DNA from: an uncultured Akkermansia sp.
GTDB lineage: Bacteria > Verrucomicrobiota > Verrucomicrobiia > Verrucomicrobiales > Akkermansiaceae
Assembly (NCBI GenBank): GCA_905200945.1
Contig: CAJKMG010000009.1
Location: 38,726 to 102,725, forward strand
Reading direction: 5' to 3'
DNA: 64,000 nucleotides
In this document: piece after piece, positions 43,081-52,176 of the stretch
Layout: each line of letters starts with the position of its first letter
Position numbering within the stretch: position 1 is the first letter of the stretch
Translations under genes and position numbers: made by a program
The notes under the pieces: generated by a model
Database searches by the model: none
What the model saw: the letters and a program-made list of their open reading frames with translations, nothing else
What the model was told of the DNA's origin: nothing

Positions 43081-44355
43081 TCAGTTGCTTCCGGTGAGTG
43101 AAGCTACGGCGTCAAACAGGTCGTCCATGGCGACGGGGGATGAGGTGCGGGCCCCCAGGTCGCGAAGTTCCATGACCGGGAATTCATCCCCCACGATCAA
43201 GGCCGCGCGGGCGCCGGATTTGACAGCCTTCTGGAGCTGTCCGTTGACTTTGGTGAGCGTGAGGGGAAGGTCCACGCTGTATCCCTGGTCCCGGAGGGCG
43301 GAGGCGATGGCAAGAACTTCCGCGCGGCGGCTTTCAGACGCCTGAACCATGAAGATGTCGCAGCCTGCGGAGGCCAGCGCCGCATCTTTCAGCGCCCTGG
43401 CATGGGGCGTCTGGTCAATGAGGTGGGTGATGACGGCATCCCCCATGGCAAAGCCGGTTGCCGGCATGTCTACCGCGTTGTTGGAAAGGGCGCTTACCAG
43501 CGTGTCGTAACGGCCTCCGCCGGCTACGGCGCGCAGGCTGCGCTGTGTGTCAAAGATTTCAAAAACCAGACCGGTGTAGTAGGCCAGTCCGCGCACTACG
43601 GATAAGTCCAGCTTGACATAGCCGTCCAGCCCGCGGGCCGTCAGGTCTTTCATCAGGATGTCATAGCGTTCGGACGCTCCGTCGGGCGGGTTTTCAATGA
43701 AAGCCACCAGATCGCCGCGGCTGATATGAAAGGCGTCCAGCTTGCGCTGGCATTCCTCCGGGCGGTCACGTTCAAATTTGTCCACAATGCCGAGGAAAGC
43801 GGGAATATCCTGTTCCTGCACGCCGTGTTCCGAAGCAAACCTGATCCAGGCTTCCCGGTCAGAGACGCGCACAATGAAGTCGTTTTGCGTAAAGCCCAGT
43901 TCCCTCATGCAGTCGATGGCCAGGGCTATCAGTTCGGAATCCGCCCACGCGGATGCTTCTCCCAGAATGTCCGCATTGAATTGATAGAATTCGCGCAGAC
44001 GCCCTTTCTGGGGTTTTTCATAACGGAAGCATGAGCCGATTTCAAACCACTTGAGCGGTTTGGTGTATTCGCGCTGGTAGGCGGCTGCGATGCGGCCCAG
44101 GGAGGCGGTGAGTTCCGGGCGGATGGTGATGTCCCTGTCCCCCTGGTCCGTGAAGCGGAAGAGCTGGGTGGGCAGTTCGCCCCCGCTCTTTTTAAGATAA
44201 AGCTCCGTGGCTTCCACAGTCGGGCCCTCCCATTCCAGGAATCCGTAACGATGCGCCACTTTCTTCCATGCGTTGAAAAGATAGTTGCGCACGGCGCAGT
44301 CCGCCGGTGCAAAATCGCGGAATCCGGGAAGTGGTTGAAAGCGAGCGTCTGGCAT
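43081..44355 (-). CDS. hisS: Histidyl-tRNA synthetase
   Basis: Class II synthetase charging tRNA-His. Product of 424 residues from ATG 44355, where PDARFQPLPGFRDFAP begins as in the family; the longer frame to 44424 adds non-conserved residues. Visible: LFRFTDQGDRDITIRPELTA (motif 1/2), GSCFRYEKPQKGRLREFYQF (motif 2), the histidine-specific GLAYYTGLVFEIF and AVAGGGRYDTL, and the C-terminal anticodon domain. In an operon with aspS. Confidence 0.97.
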   Translation of the reverse strand: MPDARFQPLPGFRDFAPADCAVRNYLFNAWKKVAHRYGFLEWEGPTVEATELYLKKSGGELPTQLFRFTDQGDRDITIRPELTASLGRIAAAYQREYTKPLKWFEIGSCFRYEKPQKGRLREFYQFNADILGEASAWADSELIALAIDCMRELGFTQNDFIVRVSDREAWIRFASEHGVQEQDIPAFLGIVDKFERDRPEECQRKLDAFHISRGDLVAFIENPPDGASERYDILMKDLTARGLDGYVKLDLSVVRGLAYYTGLVFEIFDTQRSLRAVAGGGRYDTLVSALSNNAVDMPATGFAMGDAVITHLIDQTPHARALKDAALASAGCDIFMVQASESRRAEVLAIASALRDQGYSVDLPLTLTKVNGQLQKAVKSGARAALIVGDEFPVMELRDLGARTSSPVAMDDLFDAVASLTGSN

Positions 44356-44844
44356 AACCTGGAAAAAAGGATGTTGTCTGAGGACGAAACAGTTTACAGA
44401 ATTCCTATGCCTTGGCAAGTCCACATGCTTATGATGAAGGAATTTCGGTGGAAATAATATAAATAGCCCTCTGCCGGAGGCCGGGGACGGTTATTCCGGT
44501 TTTATATGAAGTGAGGAAGACAGGAAAAGGATTGATTATTGGTGGTTTTAGTGTTTTTTATTGTTGTCCGGATTTTTTTGCGCGGGTTAAGGGGAATGCA
44601 GGTTGAGTGCCTGCGGATTTGTAACCGGATGTCAAACAGCAATATTGAACAGCAAGGGGAAATGATAAGAAGGTGTTCTCAAAAATTTTCCTTCGTATGG
44701 AGCATTTCATCTTTCCTTTTATAGAAAAATGTTTTTCTCCCGCTTTAAAAAGAAAACCGGGGCAGTTTTGTTTGATTTCATACGAGTATGACGTGAAACG
44801 AATGAGTTTTTTTCCTCTTTGGGGATCTAATATCAGTATTGATT
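44356..44844. other. Intergenic region before the hyp operon
   Basis: About 490 bp, AT-rich in the second half, between divergent hisS and hypB; it must hold both promoters. It contains palindrome copy 4 (44614-44627). The last 17 bases before hypB (44828-44844) match the AATATTnAGTATTGATT part of the 51-bp element at 14506. I could not assign a -35/-10 pair. Confidence 0.55.
44614..44627. repeat. Dispersed palindrome copy 4 (degenerate)
   Basis: CTGCGGATTTGtAACCG: shares the CTGCGGATTTG left side with copy 8 but has lost one base in the right arm. Confidence 0.45.
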
Positions 44845-45585
44845 ATGTGTAAAGAATGTGGATGCGGGGGGGAGCTCTCCCATGAAAGTCACGGCCACGG
44901 CATGGACGTCCATGTTCCGGTGTTGGATGCCAATGACCGGCTGGCTGAGCGCAACAGAGGTTTTTTTGCTGCAAAAAACCTTTTGGTTATCAATGTTTTT
45001 TCTTCTCCGGGGTCAGGAAAGACTTCTCTGTTGCAGAAGACGGCGGAGATGCTCCGCGGCCGTGTGCGCGTGGGGGTTATCGTAGGGGATTTGGCGACGG
45101 ATAATGATGCGGAACGCCTGAGCCGCGCGGATATCCCCGTGGTGCAGATTACAACGGGCACCATGTGCCATCTGGACGCCCGCATGATTGCGGAGGCCAT
45201 GAAGAAAATGCCGTTGGACGATCTCGACGTTTTGATTATTGAAAATGTGGGCAATCTGGTTTGCCCGGCTTCCTATGACCTGGGGGAAGGCGTGCGCGTG
45301 GTGCTGCTTTCCGTGACGGAGGGGGAGGACAAGCCGTTGAAATATCCTCCCATGTTCCATTCTGCGGATGTTGCCCTGGTGACCAAGTCCGATCTGGCGG
45401 ATGCCGTGGATTTTAACCGTGACGCCGCCCTGGCCGCACTGAACAAGGTGGCTCATCATGCGCACGTGATGGAGGTGTCTTCCAAGACCGGCGAAGGAAT
45501 GGAGGCCTGGTGCGAGGAGATTGCGGAGCGTGCGCGCCGCGCCCGGGAAGGCACGATTCAGCATCATGGCCGTCACCACCATTGA
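44845..45585 (+). CDS. hypB: Hydrogenase nickel incorporation GTPase HypB
   Basis: GTPase that delivers nickel to the large subunit of [NiFe] hydrogenase. From ATG 44845 the product has 246 residues: an N-terminal metal motif CKECGCGG, a short His-rich stretch (HESHGHGMDVH), P-loop SSPGSGKTSLLQK near residue 53, and NVGNLVCPASYDLGE, KSDLADAV for base recognition. C-terminal HHGRHHH adds further His residues, suggesting nickel storage. TTG 44839 is an alternative start. First gene of hypBFCDE; hypF begins 20 bp before its end. Its usual partner HypA is not in the window. Confidence 0.95.
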   Translation: MCKECGCGGELSHESHGHGMDVHVPVLDANDRLAERNRGFFAAKNLLVINVFSSPGSGKTSLLQKTAEMLRGRVRVGVIVGDLATDNDAERLSRADIPVVQITTGTMCHLDARMIAEAMKKMPLDDLDVLIIENVGNLVCPASYDLGEGVRVVLLSVTEGEDKPLKYPPMFHSADVALVTKSDLADAVDFNRDAALAALNKVAHHAHVMEVSSKTGEGMEAWCEEIAERARRAREGTIQHHGRHHH

Positions 45586-47893
45586 ACAGGCCGCCGCGGC
45601 ATTGAAATTTGAGATAGCCGGCATGGTTCAGGGGGTCGGCTTCCGCCCCCACGTGTACCGTTTGGCGGTACGGCACGGATTGAAGGGGTTTGTGCGCAAT
45701 ACGGAGTCCGGCGTGGAGATTCATGTGGAAGGGGAGCCCGGCGCTCCGGAGCGTTTCTGGACTGCGCTGATGGACGGCCTGCCGGAGCATGCCCGGGTTT
45801 ATGGAGTGGAGCGGACCGTATGCGAGCCTGCCGGTTTTAAGGAATTCCGCATTGAGGAAAGCGATTCCACCCCCGGAGGCGTTCCGGTGATGCTGCCGGA
45901 TCTGGCTCCGTGCCCGGAGTGCCTGGAAGAAATGCGCGACCCGTCTTCCCGCCGGTATCATTATCCGTTTACCAACTGTACGCACTGCGGTCCCCGCTAT
46001 TCCATTATTGAGACAATGCCGTATGACCGAGCGGGCACCAGCATGAAGGGGTTCCGAATGTGTCCGGAGTGCCGGAGGGAGTACCAGGAGGTGGAGGACA
46101 GGCGTTTTCACGCACAGCCTATCGGCTGCCCGTCCTGCGGTCCTTCCGTGAAGGTGCTGTTTTCAGATGGTTCAGAGTTGGGGTTCGGCCATGGGTTTGA
46201 TACCCCCGCGGCACAGGTGGCATGGGTGCTGGCGGACGGTTTGATTGTGGCCCTGCTGGGCGTAGGAGGTTTTCAATTGCTGGCGGATGCTTCTTCGGAA
46301 GCTGCCGTCAGGCGTCTCCGGCGGTTGAAGGAGCGTGACGCCAAGCCTTTTGCCGTGATGGTGCCGGATGTGGCTGCGGCGGAGAGGCTGTGCCGCCTGT
46401 CGGAGGAAGAAAAGCGCCTGCTGGCTTCTCCGGCCGCCCCCATTGTTCTGGCCCGGGGGAGGAAGGATGTGGATCTGGCTCCTTCCGTGTGCATGTTCAG
46501 CCGTTTTGTGGGGATAATGCTTCCGTCTTCCCCTCTTCATGCACTGCTGATGGATGTGTGGGGAAAGCCTCTGGTAGTGACCAGCGGGAACCTGAGCGGC
46601 GAACCCCTGTGCATCTCCGTGGAGGAGGGGTTGGGGAAACTGGGCCATGTGGCGGATGTGTTTTTGGTGCATGACCGTCCGGTAGTGCGGCCCGTGGACG
46701 ATTCCGTGGTCCGCGTTACGGACGGCAGGGCCATGATGGTTCGCCGCGCCCGCGGATATGCCCCGCGGCCTGTGTGGCGCACATCTGAGGCGGCTCCCGA
46801 CGTGCTCGCCCTGGGGGCTGGACTGAAGAATACCATCTGCTGGCTGAAAAGGGGCGTGGCTGTCATGAGCCAGCATCTCGGTGACCTGAGCAGCGCGGCT
46901 TCCCTGAACGCTTTTGAGCGGACGGTGGAGGCGCTGGGCAGAACCCTGGATGCCGTTCCGCAGGTAATTGCCGTGGACGCCCATCCGGACGGCCCCACTT
47001 TTGCCCTTGGCCGGCGTCTGGCGCGGAAGTGGAATGCAACGGTTGTTCCTGTACAGCATCATCAGGCTCATGTGCTGGCCTGCGCTGTGGAAAATGAAAC
47101 GCCGTTTCCCGCTTTGGGCATCGCTTGGGACGGGACGGGGTTCGGTACGGACGGAACGGTATGGGGAGGGGAATTTTTTGTGTTGGAGGAAGAGGGTGAG
47201 CCGCGCAGGGTGGCCCGCCTCAGGCCGTTTCTTCTGCCCGGTGGGGACGAAGCGGTTCGGGAACCTTCCCGGTGCGCCTGTTCCCTGGCCCGCCAGATGG
47301 GGCCGTGGCGTACGGAGGGGCTTGATAAGCGTCTGGAGAGGGGGATGCCTGTGCGGAAACGCGAGGTTCTGGAAGCGATGATGGCCCGGAATATCCATTG
47401 CCCGGCTACCTCGTCCATGGGGCGGTTGTTTGATGCCGTGGCTTTCTGGTGCGGTTTTGACGGTGCGGCGGGGTGTGAGGGCCATGCCGCCATGATGCTG
47501 GAATCCTGGGCTGCGGAAGCTTCCGGGGAAAAGATACCGGGGGACGCGTATGAATGGGTCATGCATGAAGAAGAGGGATTGCTGGAACTGGATTGGCGGC
47601 CGTTGATGAAGTCTGTGGATGAAGATTTGTTGGAAGGCGTTTCCCGCGGCTGCATCGCCCGCAAGTTTCATGAGAGCCTGGTGAATCTGGTCTTTGACGT
47701 GGCGGAGCGTTTCTGCCTGGACAGGCTGGTGCTGGGCGGCGGATGTTTTCAGAATGCCTTTTTGCTTGAAGGACTGGCGGGAATGGCCCAGTCTAGAAGG
47801 TGCCAGTTGGCTCTGCCCCAGCGGGTGCCGTGCAATGACGGGGGAATTTCCCTGGGGCAGGTTGCGGCGGTCGTACGCCAATGGAAAGGATAG
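45566..47893 (+). CDS. hypF: Carbamoyltransferase HypF
   Basis: Makes the CN ligands of the hydrogenase iron: uses carbamoyl phosphate and ATP to carbamoylate HypE. The 775-residue product has all domains in order: acylphosphatase (IAGMVQGVGFRPHVYRLA), two zinc fingers (CPECLEEM...CTHCGPRYS, CPECRREY...CPSCGPS), a YrdC-like domain (about residues 200-370) and the Kae1-like C-terminal domain with PVQHHQAHVLACAVENE. Start ATG 45566 fits the acylphosphatase start and overlaps hypB by 20 bp. Confidence 0.96.
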   Translation: MAVTTIEQAAAALKFEIAGMVQGVGFRPHVYRLAVRHGLKGFVRNTESGVEIHVEGEPGAPERFWTALMDGLPEHARVYGVERTVCEPAGFKEFRIEESDSTPGGVPVMLPDLAPCPECLEEMRDPSSRRYHYPFTNCTHCGPRYSIIETMPYDRAGTSMKGFRMCPECRREYQEVEDRRFHAQPIGCPSCGPSVKVLFSDGSELGFGHGFDTPAAQVAWVLADGLIVALLGVGGFQLLADASSEAAVRRLRRLKERDAKPFAVMVPDVAAAERLCRLSEEEKRLLASPAAPIVLARGRKDVDLAPSVCMFSRFVGIMLPSSPLHALLMDVWGKPLVVTSGNLSGEPLCISVEEGLGKLGHVADVFLVHDRPVVRPVDDSVVRVTDGRAMMVRRARGYAPRPVWRTSEAAPDVLALGAGLKNTICWLKRGVAVMSQHLGDLSSAASLNAFERTVEALGRTLDAVPQVIAVDAHPDGPTFALGRRLARKWNATVVPVQHHQAHVLACAVENETPFPALGIAWDGTGFGTDGTVWGGEFFVLEEEGEPRRVARLRPFLLPGGDEAVREPSRCACSLARQMGPWRTEGLDKRLERGMPVRKREVLEAMMARNIHCPATSSMGRLFDAVAFWCGFDGAAGCEGHAAMMLESWAAEASGEKIPGDAYEWVMHEEEGLLELDWRPLMKSVDEDLLEGVSRGCIARKFHESLVNLVFDVAERFCLDRLVLGGGCFQNAFLLEGLAGMAQSRRCQLALPQRVPCNDGGISLGQVAAVVRQWKG

Positions 47894-47896
47894 AAT

Positions 47897-48139
47897 ATGT
47901 GTTTGGCCGTTCCCGGAAAGATTGTGAGCGTCAATGAGACGGACCCTTTGTTCAGATTGGGAGTGGTGGACTTTGGCGGCGTGACCCGTGAAGTGAACCT
48001 GGCCTGTGTGCCGGAAGCCGTTCCGGGGGATTACGTCATCGTTCACGTAGGAATGGCTCTGAGTGTGCTGGATGAGGAAACCGCTCTTCAAACCCGCAGG
48101 GAAATGAGAGGAATTGTGGAAAATACGGATCCGCTGTAA
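47897..48139 (+). CDS. hypC: Hydrogenase assembly chaperone HypC
   Basis: Small chaperone (80 residues) that binds HypD and then the hydrogenase large-subunit precursor. The essential N-terminal Cys follows Met in MCLAVPGKIVSV, as in all HypC/HybG proteins, and the rest folds as a small OB barrel (VVDFGGVTREVNLACVPEAVPGDYVIVHVGMAL). It starts 3 bp after hypF. Confidence 0.96.
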   Translation: MCLAVPGKIVSVNETDPLFRLGVVDFGGVTREVNLACVPEAVPGDYVIVHVGMALSVLDEETALQTRREMRGIVENTDPL

Positions 48140-48170
48140 GGGAGCGTTTCCCGAATTCAATTAATGATTT

Positions 48171-49238
48171 ATGCAGGAGGAAGTCCGGCAGCTGATTGAA
48201 GAATTGCGCCACGCTGTGACGCGTCCGTGGGCGGTCATGGAGGTGTGCGGAGGCCAGACGCATGCGATTGCCTCTCTGGGGCTGGAGGCTCTGCTGCCTC
48301 CCGGCCTGCGCCTGATTCACGGTCCCGGCTGTCCGGTTTGCGTTACGGCGGTGGAGTTGATTGACCAGGCCGTGGAATTGAGCCTGCGGCCCGGCGTGGT
48401 TTTGTGTAGCTACGGGGATATGATGCGGGTGCCGGGTTCCCGCGGGGATTTGTTTTCCGCCAAGGCCGGTGGGGGAAACGTGCTTCTGGTATATTCTCCG
48501 CTGGAAGCGGTCGCTTATGCCGGAAGCCATCCGGATACGGAAGTGGTGTTTTTCGCCGTAGGTTTTGAGACGACGGCCCCGGCTACGGCTCTTGCCCTGC
48601 AGCAGGCCCGCGCACTGGGGTATGCCAATTTTTCCGTTCTTTGCGCCCATGTGCTGGTTCCCGCGGCTCTGGAATGGCTGATGGATCAGGATGAGGGAAG
48701 GCCGGACGCTTTCCTGGCCCCCGGCCATGTCTGCGCCGTCACGGGGGAAAGGGATTACGGGCGTTTGGCCTCCTGTTACCGGACGCCCATGGTGGTGACG
48801 GGGTTTGAGGCTCCGGACCTGCTCCGCGGCATTTTGATGTGTGTCCGCCAGCTGGAAGCCGGGGAATATGCAGTGCAGAATGCGTACGGACGTTATGTGA
48901 AGCCTGGTGGGAACAGGGCGGCGCAGGAAAGGATGAATGAAGTTTTTGAGCCGGAAGACCGCCATTGGCGCGGGCTGGGGCTGATTCCCGGCGGCGGCAT
49001 GAAGCTGCGCCGGGAGTGGAATGCCATGGATGCCGTTCTGCGTTTTGAATGCGGAAAAGGAAGTCCGGGAGAGGATGAAGCTTCCGGATGCCTGGCCGGA
49101 CAGGTGCTGAGGGGGCTGATTCGTCCTGGGGAATGCCCCTTTTTCGGCTCGTCCTGCACGCCGCTGGCTCCGCTGGGCGCTCCCATGGTGTCCGGGGAAG
49201 GGGCTTGCGCCGCTTATTATCATTATAAAAGAAATTGA
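48171..49238 (+). CDS. hypD: Hydrogenase formation protein HypD
   Basis: Iron-sulfur scaffold on which Fe(CN)2CO is built with HypC and HypE. The 355 residues contain the conserved MEVCGGQTHAIASLGLEALL near residue 23, HGPGCPVCVT near residue 53 and the C-terminal cysteine-rich part CPFFGSSCTPLAPLGAPMVS that binds the [4Fe-4S] cluster. The order hypC-hypD-hypE is standard. Starts 31 bp after hypC without an obvious ribosome-binding site. Confidence 0.96.
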   Translation: MQEEVRQLIEELRHAVTRPWAVMEVCGGQTHAIASLGLEALLPPGLRLIHGPGCPVCVTAVELIDQAVELSLRPGVVLCSYGDMMRVPGSRGDLFSAKAGGGNVLLVYSPLEAVAYAGSHPDTEVVFFAVGFETTAPATALALQQARALGYANFSVLCAHVLVPAALEWLMDQDEGRPDAFLAPGHVCAVTGERDYGRLASCYRTPMVVTGFEAPDLLRGILMCVRQLEAGEYAVQNAYGRYVKPGGNRAAQERMNEVFEPEDRHWRGLGLIPGGGMKLRREWNAMDAVLRFECGKGSPGEDEASGCLAGQVLRGLIRPGECPFFGSSCTPLAPLGAPMVSGEGACAAYYHYKRN

Positions 49239-49242
49239 TGCC

Positions 49243-50277
49243 ATGTTTGAGTGTCCAGTTCCGGAACCTGTTTCCGACCGTATCCAGATGGCTCACGGCG
49301 GCGGAGGCCGCTTGATGAATGATCTGATCCGAACCGTGTTTCTGAGCGCCTTCGGGTGTCCTTCCGGAGGCGTGCAGAATGACGCCGCCGTATTGGAGGT
49401 CCCTCCGGGGAGGCTGGCGATGACGACGGACAGCTTTGTGGTGCAGCCTTTGGAGTTTCCCGGCGGCTCCATCGGTTCACTGGCGGTGCACGGAACGGTG
49501 AATGATCTCGCCATGAGCGGCGCGGAGCCGTTGTATTTGACGGCGGGCTTTATTCTGGAAGAAGGGCTTCCGCTGGAGGTCCTGGCCCGCGTGGCGCAGG
49601 ATATGGCTGCCGCGGCCCGTGCGGCGGGCGTTCGTATTGTGACGGGGGACACAAAAGTGGTGGAGCGCGGAAAGGGGGACGGCATTTACATTAATACTGC
49701 CGGGGTTGGCATCGTGCGCCATGGGTTGGAGATCAGCCCTTCTTCCGTTCGTCCGGGGGATTCCGTGCTGCTCAGCGGGGATTTGGGGAGGCACGGCATG
49801 ACGATTATGAGCCTGCGCGCCGGGCTGTCTTTCGGAGACGGCCTGGAAAGTGATTCCGCTCCGTTGCATGAGTCCGTGGCCGCCGTCATTCGTGCCGGCA
49901 TTCCCGTGCATTGCCTGCGTGACGTGACCCGCGGCGGGTTGACCGCCACTCTTTCGGAGATTGCGGAATCTGCCGGCCTGACAGTGAAGCTGAATGAAAT
50001 GTCCATTTCCGTGCGTGAGGATGTCAGGGCGGCGTGCGGGCTGTTGGGGCTGGACCCTCTTCAAGTGGCCTGTGAGGGACGTTATCTGGCCATTCTCCCC
50101 AGGGAATATGAGGGAGAGGCCCTGGACCTGATGCGCGGCTGCGGCGTATCCGCCGGAGCCTGCGTCATAGGCCGTGTGGAGGAATTGGGGACGGCGCCCC
50201 TGCTGATGACGGGACTTCTTGGAGTGGAGCGGGTGTTGACGATGCCTTCAGGAATGCAGCTTCCCCGCATCTGCTGA
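49243..50277 (+). CDS. hypE: Carbamoyl dehydratase HypE
   Basis: Dehydrates the carbamoyl group, received from HypF on its C-terminal Cys, to thiocyanate. The 344-residue product shows the ATP-grasp-like PurM fold start RIQMAHGGGGRLMNDLI, NDAAVLEV, MTTDSFVVQPLEFPGG, and ends in the diagnostic PRIC, so the carrier Cys is present. It overlaps nothing and is 4 bp after hypD. Last gene of the hyp operon here; a large hairpin follows. Confidence 0.96.
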   Translation: MFECPVPEPVSDRIQMAHGGGGRLMNDLIRTVFLSAFGCPSGGVQNDAAVLEVPPGRLAMTTDSFVVQPLEFPGGSIGSLAVHGTVNDLAMSGAEPLYLTAGFILEEGLPLEVLARVAQDMAAAARAAGVRIVTGDTKVVERGKGDGIYINTAGVGIVRHGLEISPSSVRPGDSVLLSGDLGRHGMTIMSLRAGLSFGDGLESDSAPLHESVAAVIRAGIPVHCLRDVTRGGLTATLSEIAESAGLTVKLNEMSISVREDVRAACGLLGLDPLQVACEGRYLAILPREYEGEALDLMRGCGVSAGACVIGRVEELGTAPLLMTGLLGVERVLTMPSGMQLPRIC

Positions 50278-50306
50278 TTCCTGGTGCTGCATGATTGGCG
50301 TTTTGT

Positions 50307-50339
50307 GGCAGGGAAGCGGGGGGAATCCGCTTCCCTGCC
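50307..50339. terminator. Hairpin between convergent hypE and the Sel1-repeat gene
   Basis: Perfect 13-bp stem (GGCAGGGAAGCGG with CCGCTTCCCTGCC), 7-base loop, between two converging genes. No T-run of note on either side (plus strand GTCCGGTG; minus strand CACAAAA), so it may act as a weak bidirectional terminator or as a 3' stabiliser. Confidence 0.6.
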
Positions 50340-50436
50340 GGTCCGGTGTTTCATAGGGGGTGCCGGAGCGGCTCTGTGCGCTTCCGGGGGAAAGCGCAGC
50401 CGGCTTGGTATGGGGAACTGGTTGTTGGGAGATGGT

Positions 50437-51558
50437 TCAGGAGGGAGTGTCTTTACCTGTTCCGGCATCGGGAAACGCTTTTAATGCCGCTTTGGCTTGT
50501 GCATGGTCCTGGGAGGCTGCCTTTTCCAGCCATTCCCGGGCGGTGTCCAGGTTTTTTTCCACGCCGAATCCGTACAGGCAGATGATTCCCATATTGTATT
50601 GCTCGGAGGCGTAGCCGGCCCTGGCGGCGCGAAGATTCCTGTTTTGCCATTCCCTGGCTTCCGCTTCCGTGAAGTTCTGGCTCTTGCAGAATTGGTCCCA
50701 CGTTTTTCCGAATTTCATGGCCGCCCTCGCAAATCCCGACAGGGCGGATTTTCTGGTGTATTCATCCGCCAGGCGCATGTTTTTTTCCACTCCGTCGGGT
50801 CCCAGCCTGTACAGGTGGGCCAGTCCCCAGTATCCGTTGGGGCTGCCCAGATCCGCCGCTTTTTGAAAGAGCTGCAGCGCGTCCGGGTATTTTTTATGGG
50901 ACATGGCGAATACCGCATTGGCCAGGAAGCGTTCCGCTTTGATGAATTCGTAAAATTCGGGAATAGCAGCCCATTCGGATTTAAGTTTGTTTCTGTCTTT
51001 CCTGGATTTGGGAGGCATGCCGGAAGGCGGGGATATGCGGAAAACGGGAATGTAACCGGAAGCGCCCATATTGGCCAGCCCGGCCATCAGAAAGCAGCCC
51101 GGCTGGAGGCGCCACATGTGCATGTACAAAACGCGCTCTGCGGGCAGAGATTCCTTCTCGATCCAGTCCGGCAGGTTCATGGGGGGGCCGTAAAGTCCCG
51201 TCAGGCCGTTCAGCATGCGCTTGTACAGGGATTTCAGGCGCGTATCGTATTCCTCTTTACCCGCTTTGGTGGTGGAGTAAAAGGAAACGGCTTTCAGACC
51301 TCCATCCTTTCCGTACTCGAAATGCAGGGAGAAGAAAAGGCCTCCAATAGGTTTTTTCGTCTTGTAGGCTCCGTTCAGCCCTGTACGGCTCAGGTAGGCG
51401 TCTGTTTCCGGCCCTTCCAGGGATTTGCAGGTTTTCAGGGAATTCAGAAGCTGGGATTCCTGCAAACCTGTTTCCAGGGGGCCGTAAAGAGGCGAGGCGG
51501 CGCCGCAGGAAGCTGTATAAAGCACAGCCATGTAGCGATAGCAATTGGTCAATTTCAT
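50437..51558 (-). CDS. Exported Sel1-like repeat protein
   Basis: Protein of 373 residues. A short hydrophobic N-terminus (YRYMAVLYTASCGAAS) may be a signal peptide, possibly with a lipid-modified Cys. The first 220 residues are not recognised. The C-terminal third has Sel1 (TPR-like) repeats: ALQLFQKAADLGSPNGYWGL, then a unit with GVEKNMRLADEYTRKSA, and QYNMGIICLYGFGVEKNLDT. Sel1 repeats bind partner proteins. ATG 51558 is chosen over 51594 for the signal sequence. Convergent with the hyp operon; no functional link seen. Confidence 0.78.
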   Translation of the reverse strand: MKLTNCYRYMAVLYTASCGAASPLYGPLETGLQESQLLNSLKTCKSLEGPETDAYLSRTGLNGAYKTKKPIGGLFFSLHFEYGKDGGLKAVSFYSTTKAGKEEYDTRLKSLYKRMLNGLTGLYGPPMNLPDWIEKESLPAERVLYMHMWRLQPGCFLMAGLANMGASGYIPVFRISPPSGMPPKSRKDRNKLKSEWAAIPEFYEFIKAERFLANAVFAMSHKKYPDALQLFQKAADLGSPNGYWGLAHLYRLGPDGVEKNMRLADEYTRKSALSGFARAAMKFGKTWDQFCKSQNFTEAEAREWQNRNLRAARAGYASEQYNMGIICLYGFGVEKNLDTAREWLEKAASQDHAQAKAALKAFPDAGTGKDTPS

Positions 51559-51597
51559 GGGATAGATAGGGCAGGGATGGAAGTGGTGCTTCAATAG

Positions 51598-51612
51598 CGA
51601 ATTAGGAATCCG
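51598..51612. repeat. Dispersed palindrome copy 5
   Basis: CGaATTaggAATCCG on the plus strand, the inverse of copy 6 with the same 3-base centre (CCT on the other strand); one mismatch. Copies 5 and 6 thus form inverted repeats 172 bp apart. Confidence 0.6.
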
Positions 51613-51769
51613 AATGAAGTGTTCAAAGATGTTTCTATGAAAAGCAAGTATATTACAATCAATAATTTATATTTTGTTCCGACAAATTTATTCTGTTGAG
51701 GGTTGTGTCCGGGAAAATGATGGATGATTTTGGAGAAATGCATTTGGTATGAAAAACTGATATTGACGT

Positions 51770-51784
51770 CGGATTCCTAATCCG
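51770..51784. repeat. Dispersed palindrome copy 6
   Basis: CGGATTcctAATCCG, perfect, preceded by TATTGACGT, similar to the TATTGATT(T/G) before copies 2 and 3. Confidence 0.65.
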
Positions 51785-52007
51785 CAGTGTTTAAAATAGG
51801 TTGAAAAATATTGGTTAATCTTTTTGTTATCAGCATATTAAAAATATGCATCCTGTTTTCCTGAAGTGAAAAAGGTGGAAAGGCTCGTCTGTTGTCCCGC
51901 CTTGTTCTTCCGTTTTTTTTACCTGGGAATCGTTATTATTTTTATTAAAAGTCTTTCTGAATATTCATTCATTTCCGTTTTGTGTATCCCATATGCATGC
52001 ATTGTGG

Positions 52008-52022
52008 CGGATTTCAAATCCG
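52008..52022. repeat. Dispersed palindrome copy 7
   Basis: CGGATTtcaAATCCG, perfect, in AT-rich DNA. Confidence 0.65.
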
Positions 52023-52176
52023 TATGTCAGCGAAAAAAGGAATTGGTGCTTCCTTATTAATTTTATTATCAATGGATAAAATCAATATTAGGGATTGTTT
52101 CTTTCAGGATGCGTTGTGATTTTTTTCTTTCTCTATACGATGAAAGTCCTTTTTTCTCAAAAAATTTGATTGACTG

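Noticed and set aside
44355..44457. Sigma-54-like promoter near 44415 upstream of hisS/hyp
   Set aside because: TGGCAAG is followed by ATGC, but the GG-GC spacing is one base too long and the -12 box is poor.
46172..48160. 662-codon antisense frame over hypF and hypC
   Set aside because: The two sense genes have complete motifs, while the antisense product is Pro/His/Arg-rich without a fold pattern.
51866..52060. Small hydrophobic ORF in the AT-rich region
   Set aside because: GTG start without a ribosome-binding site, and the frame crosses a dispersed palindrome; no family match.
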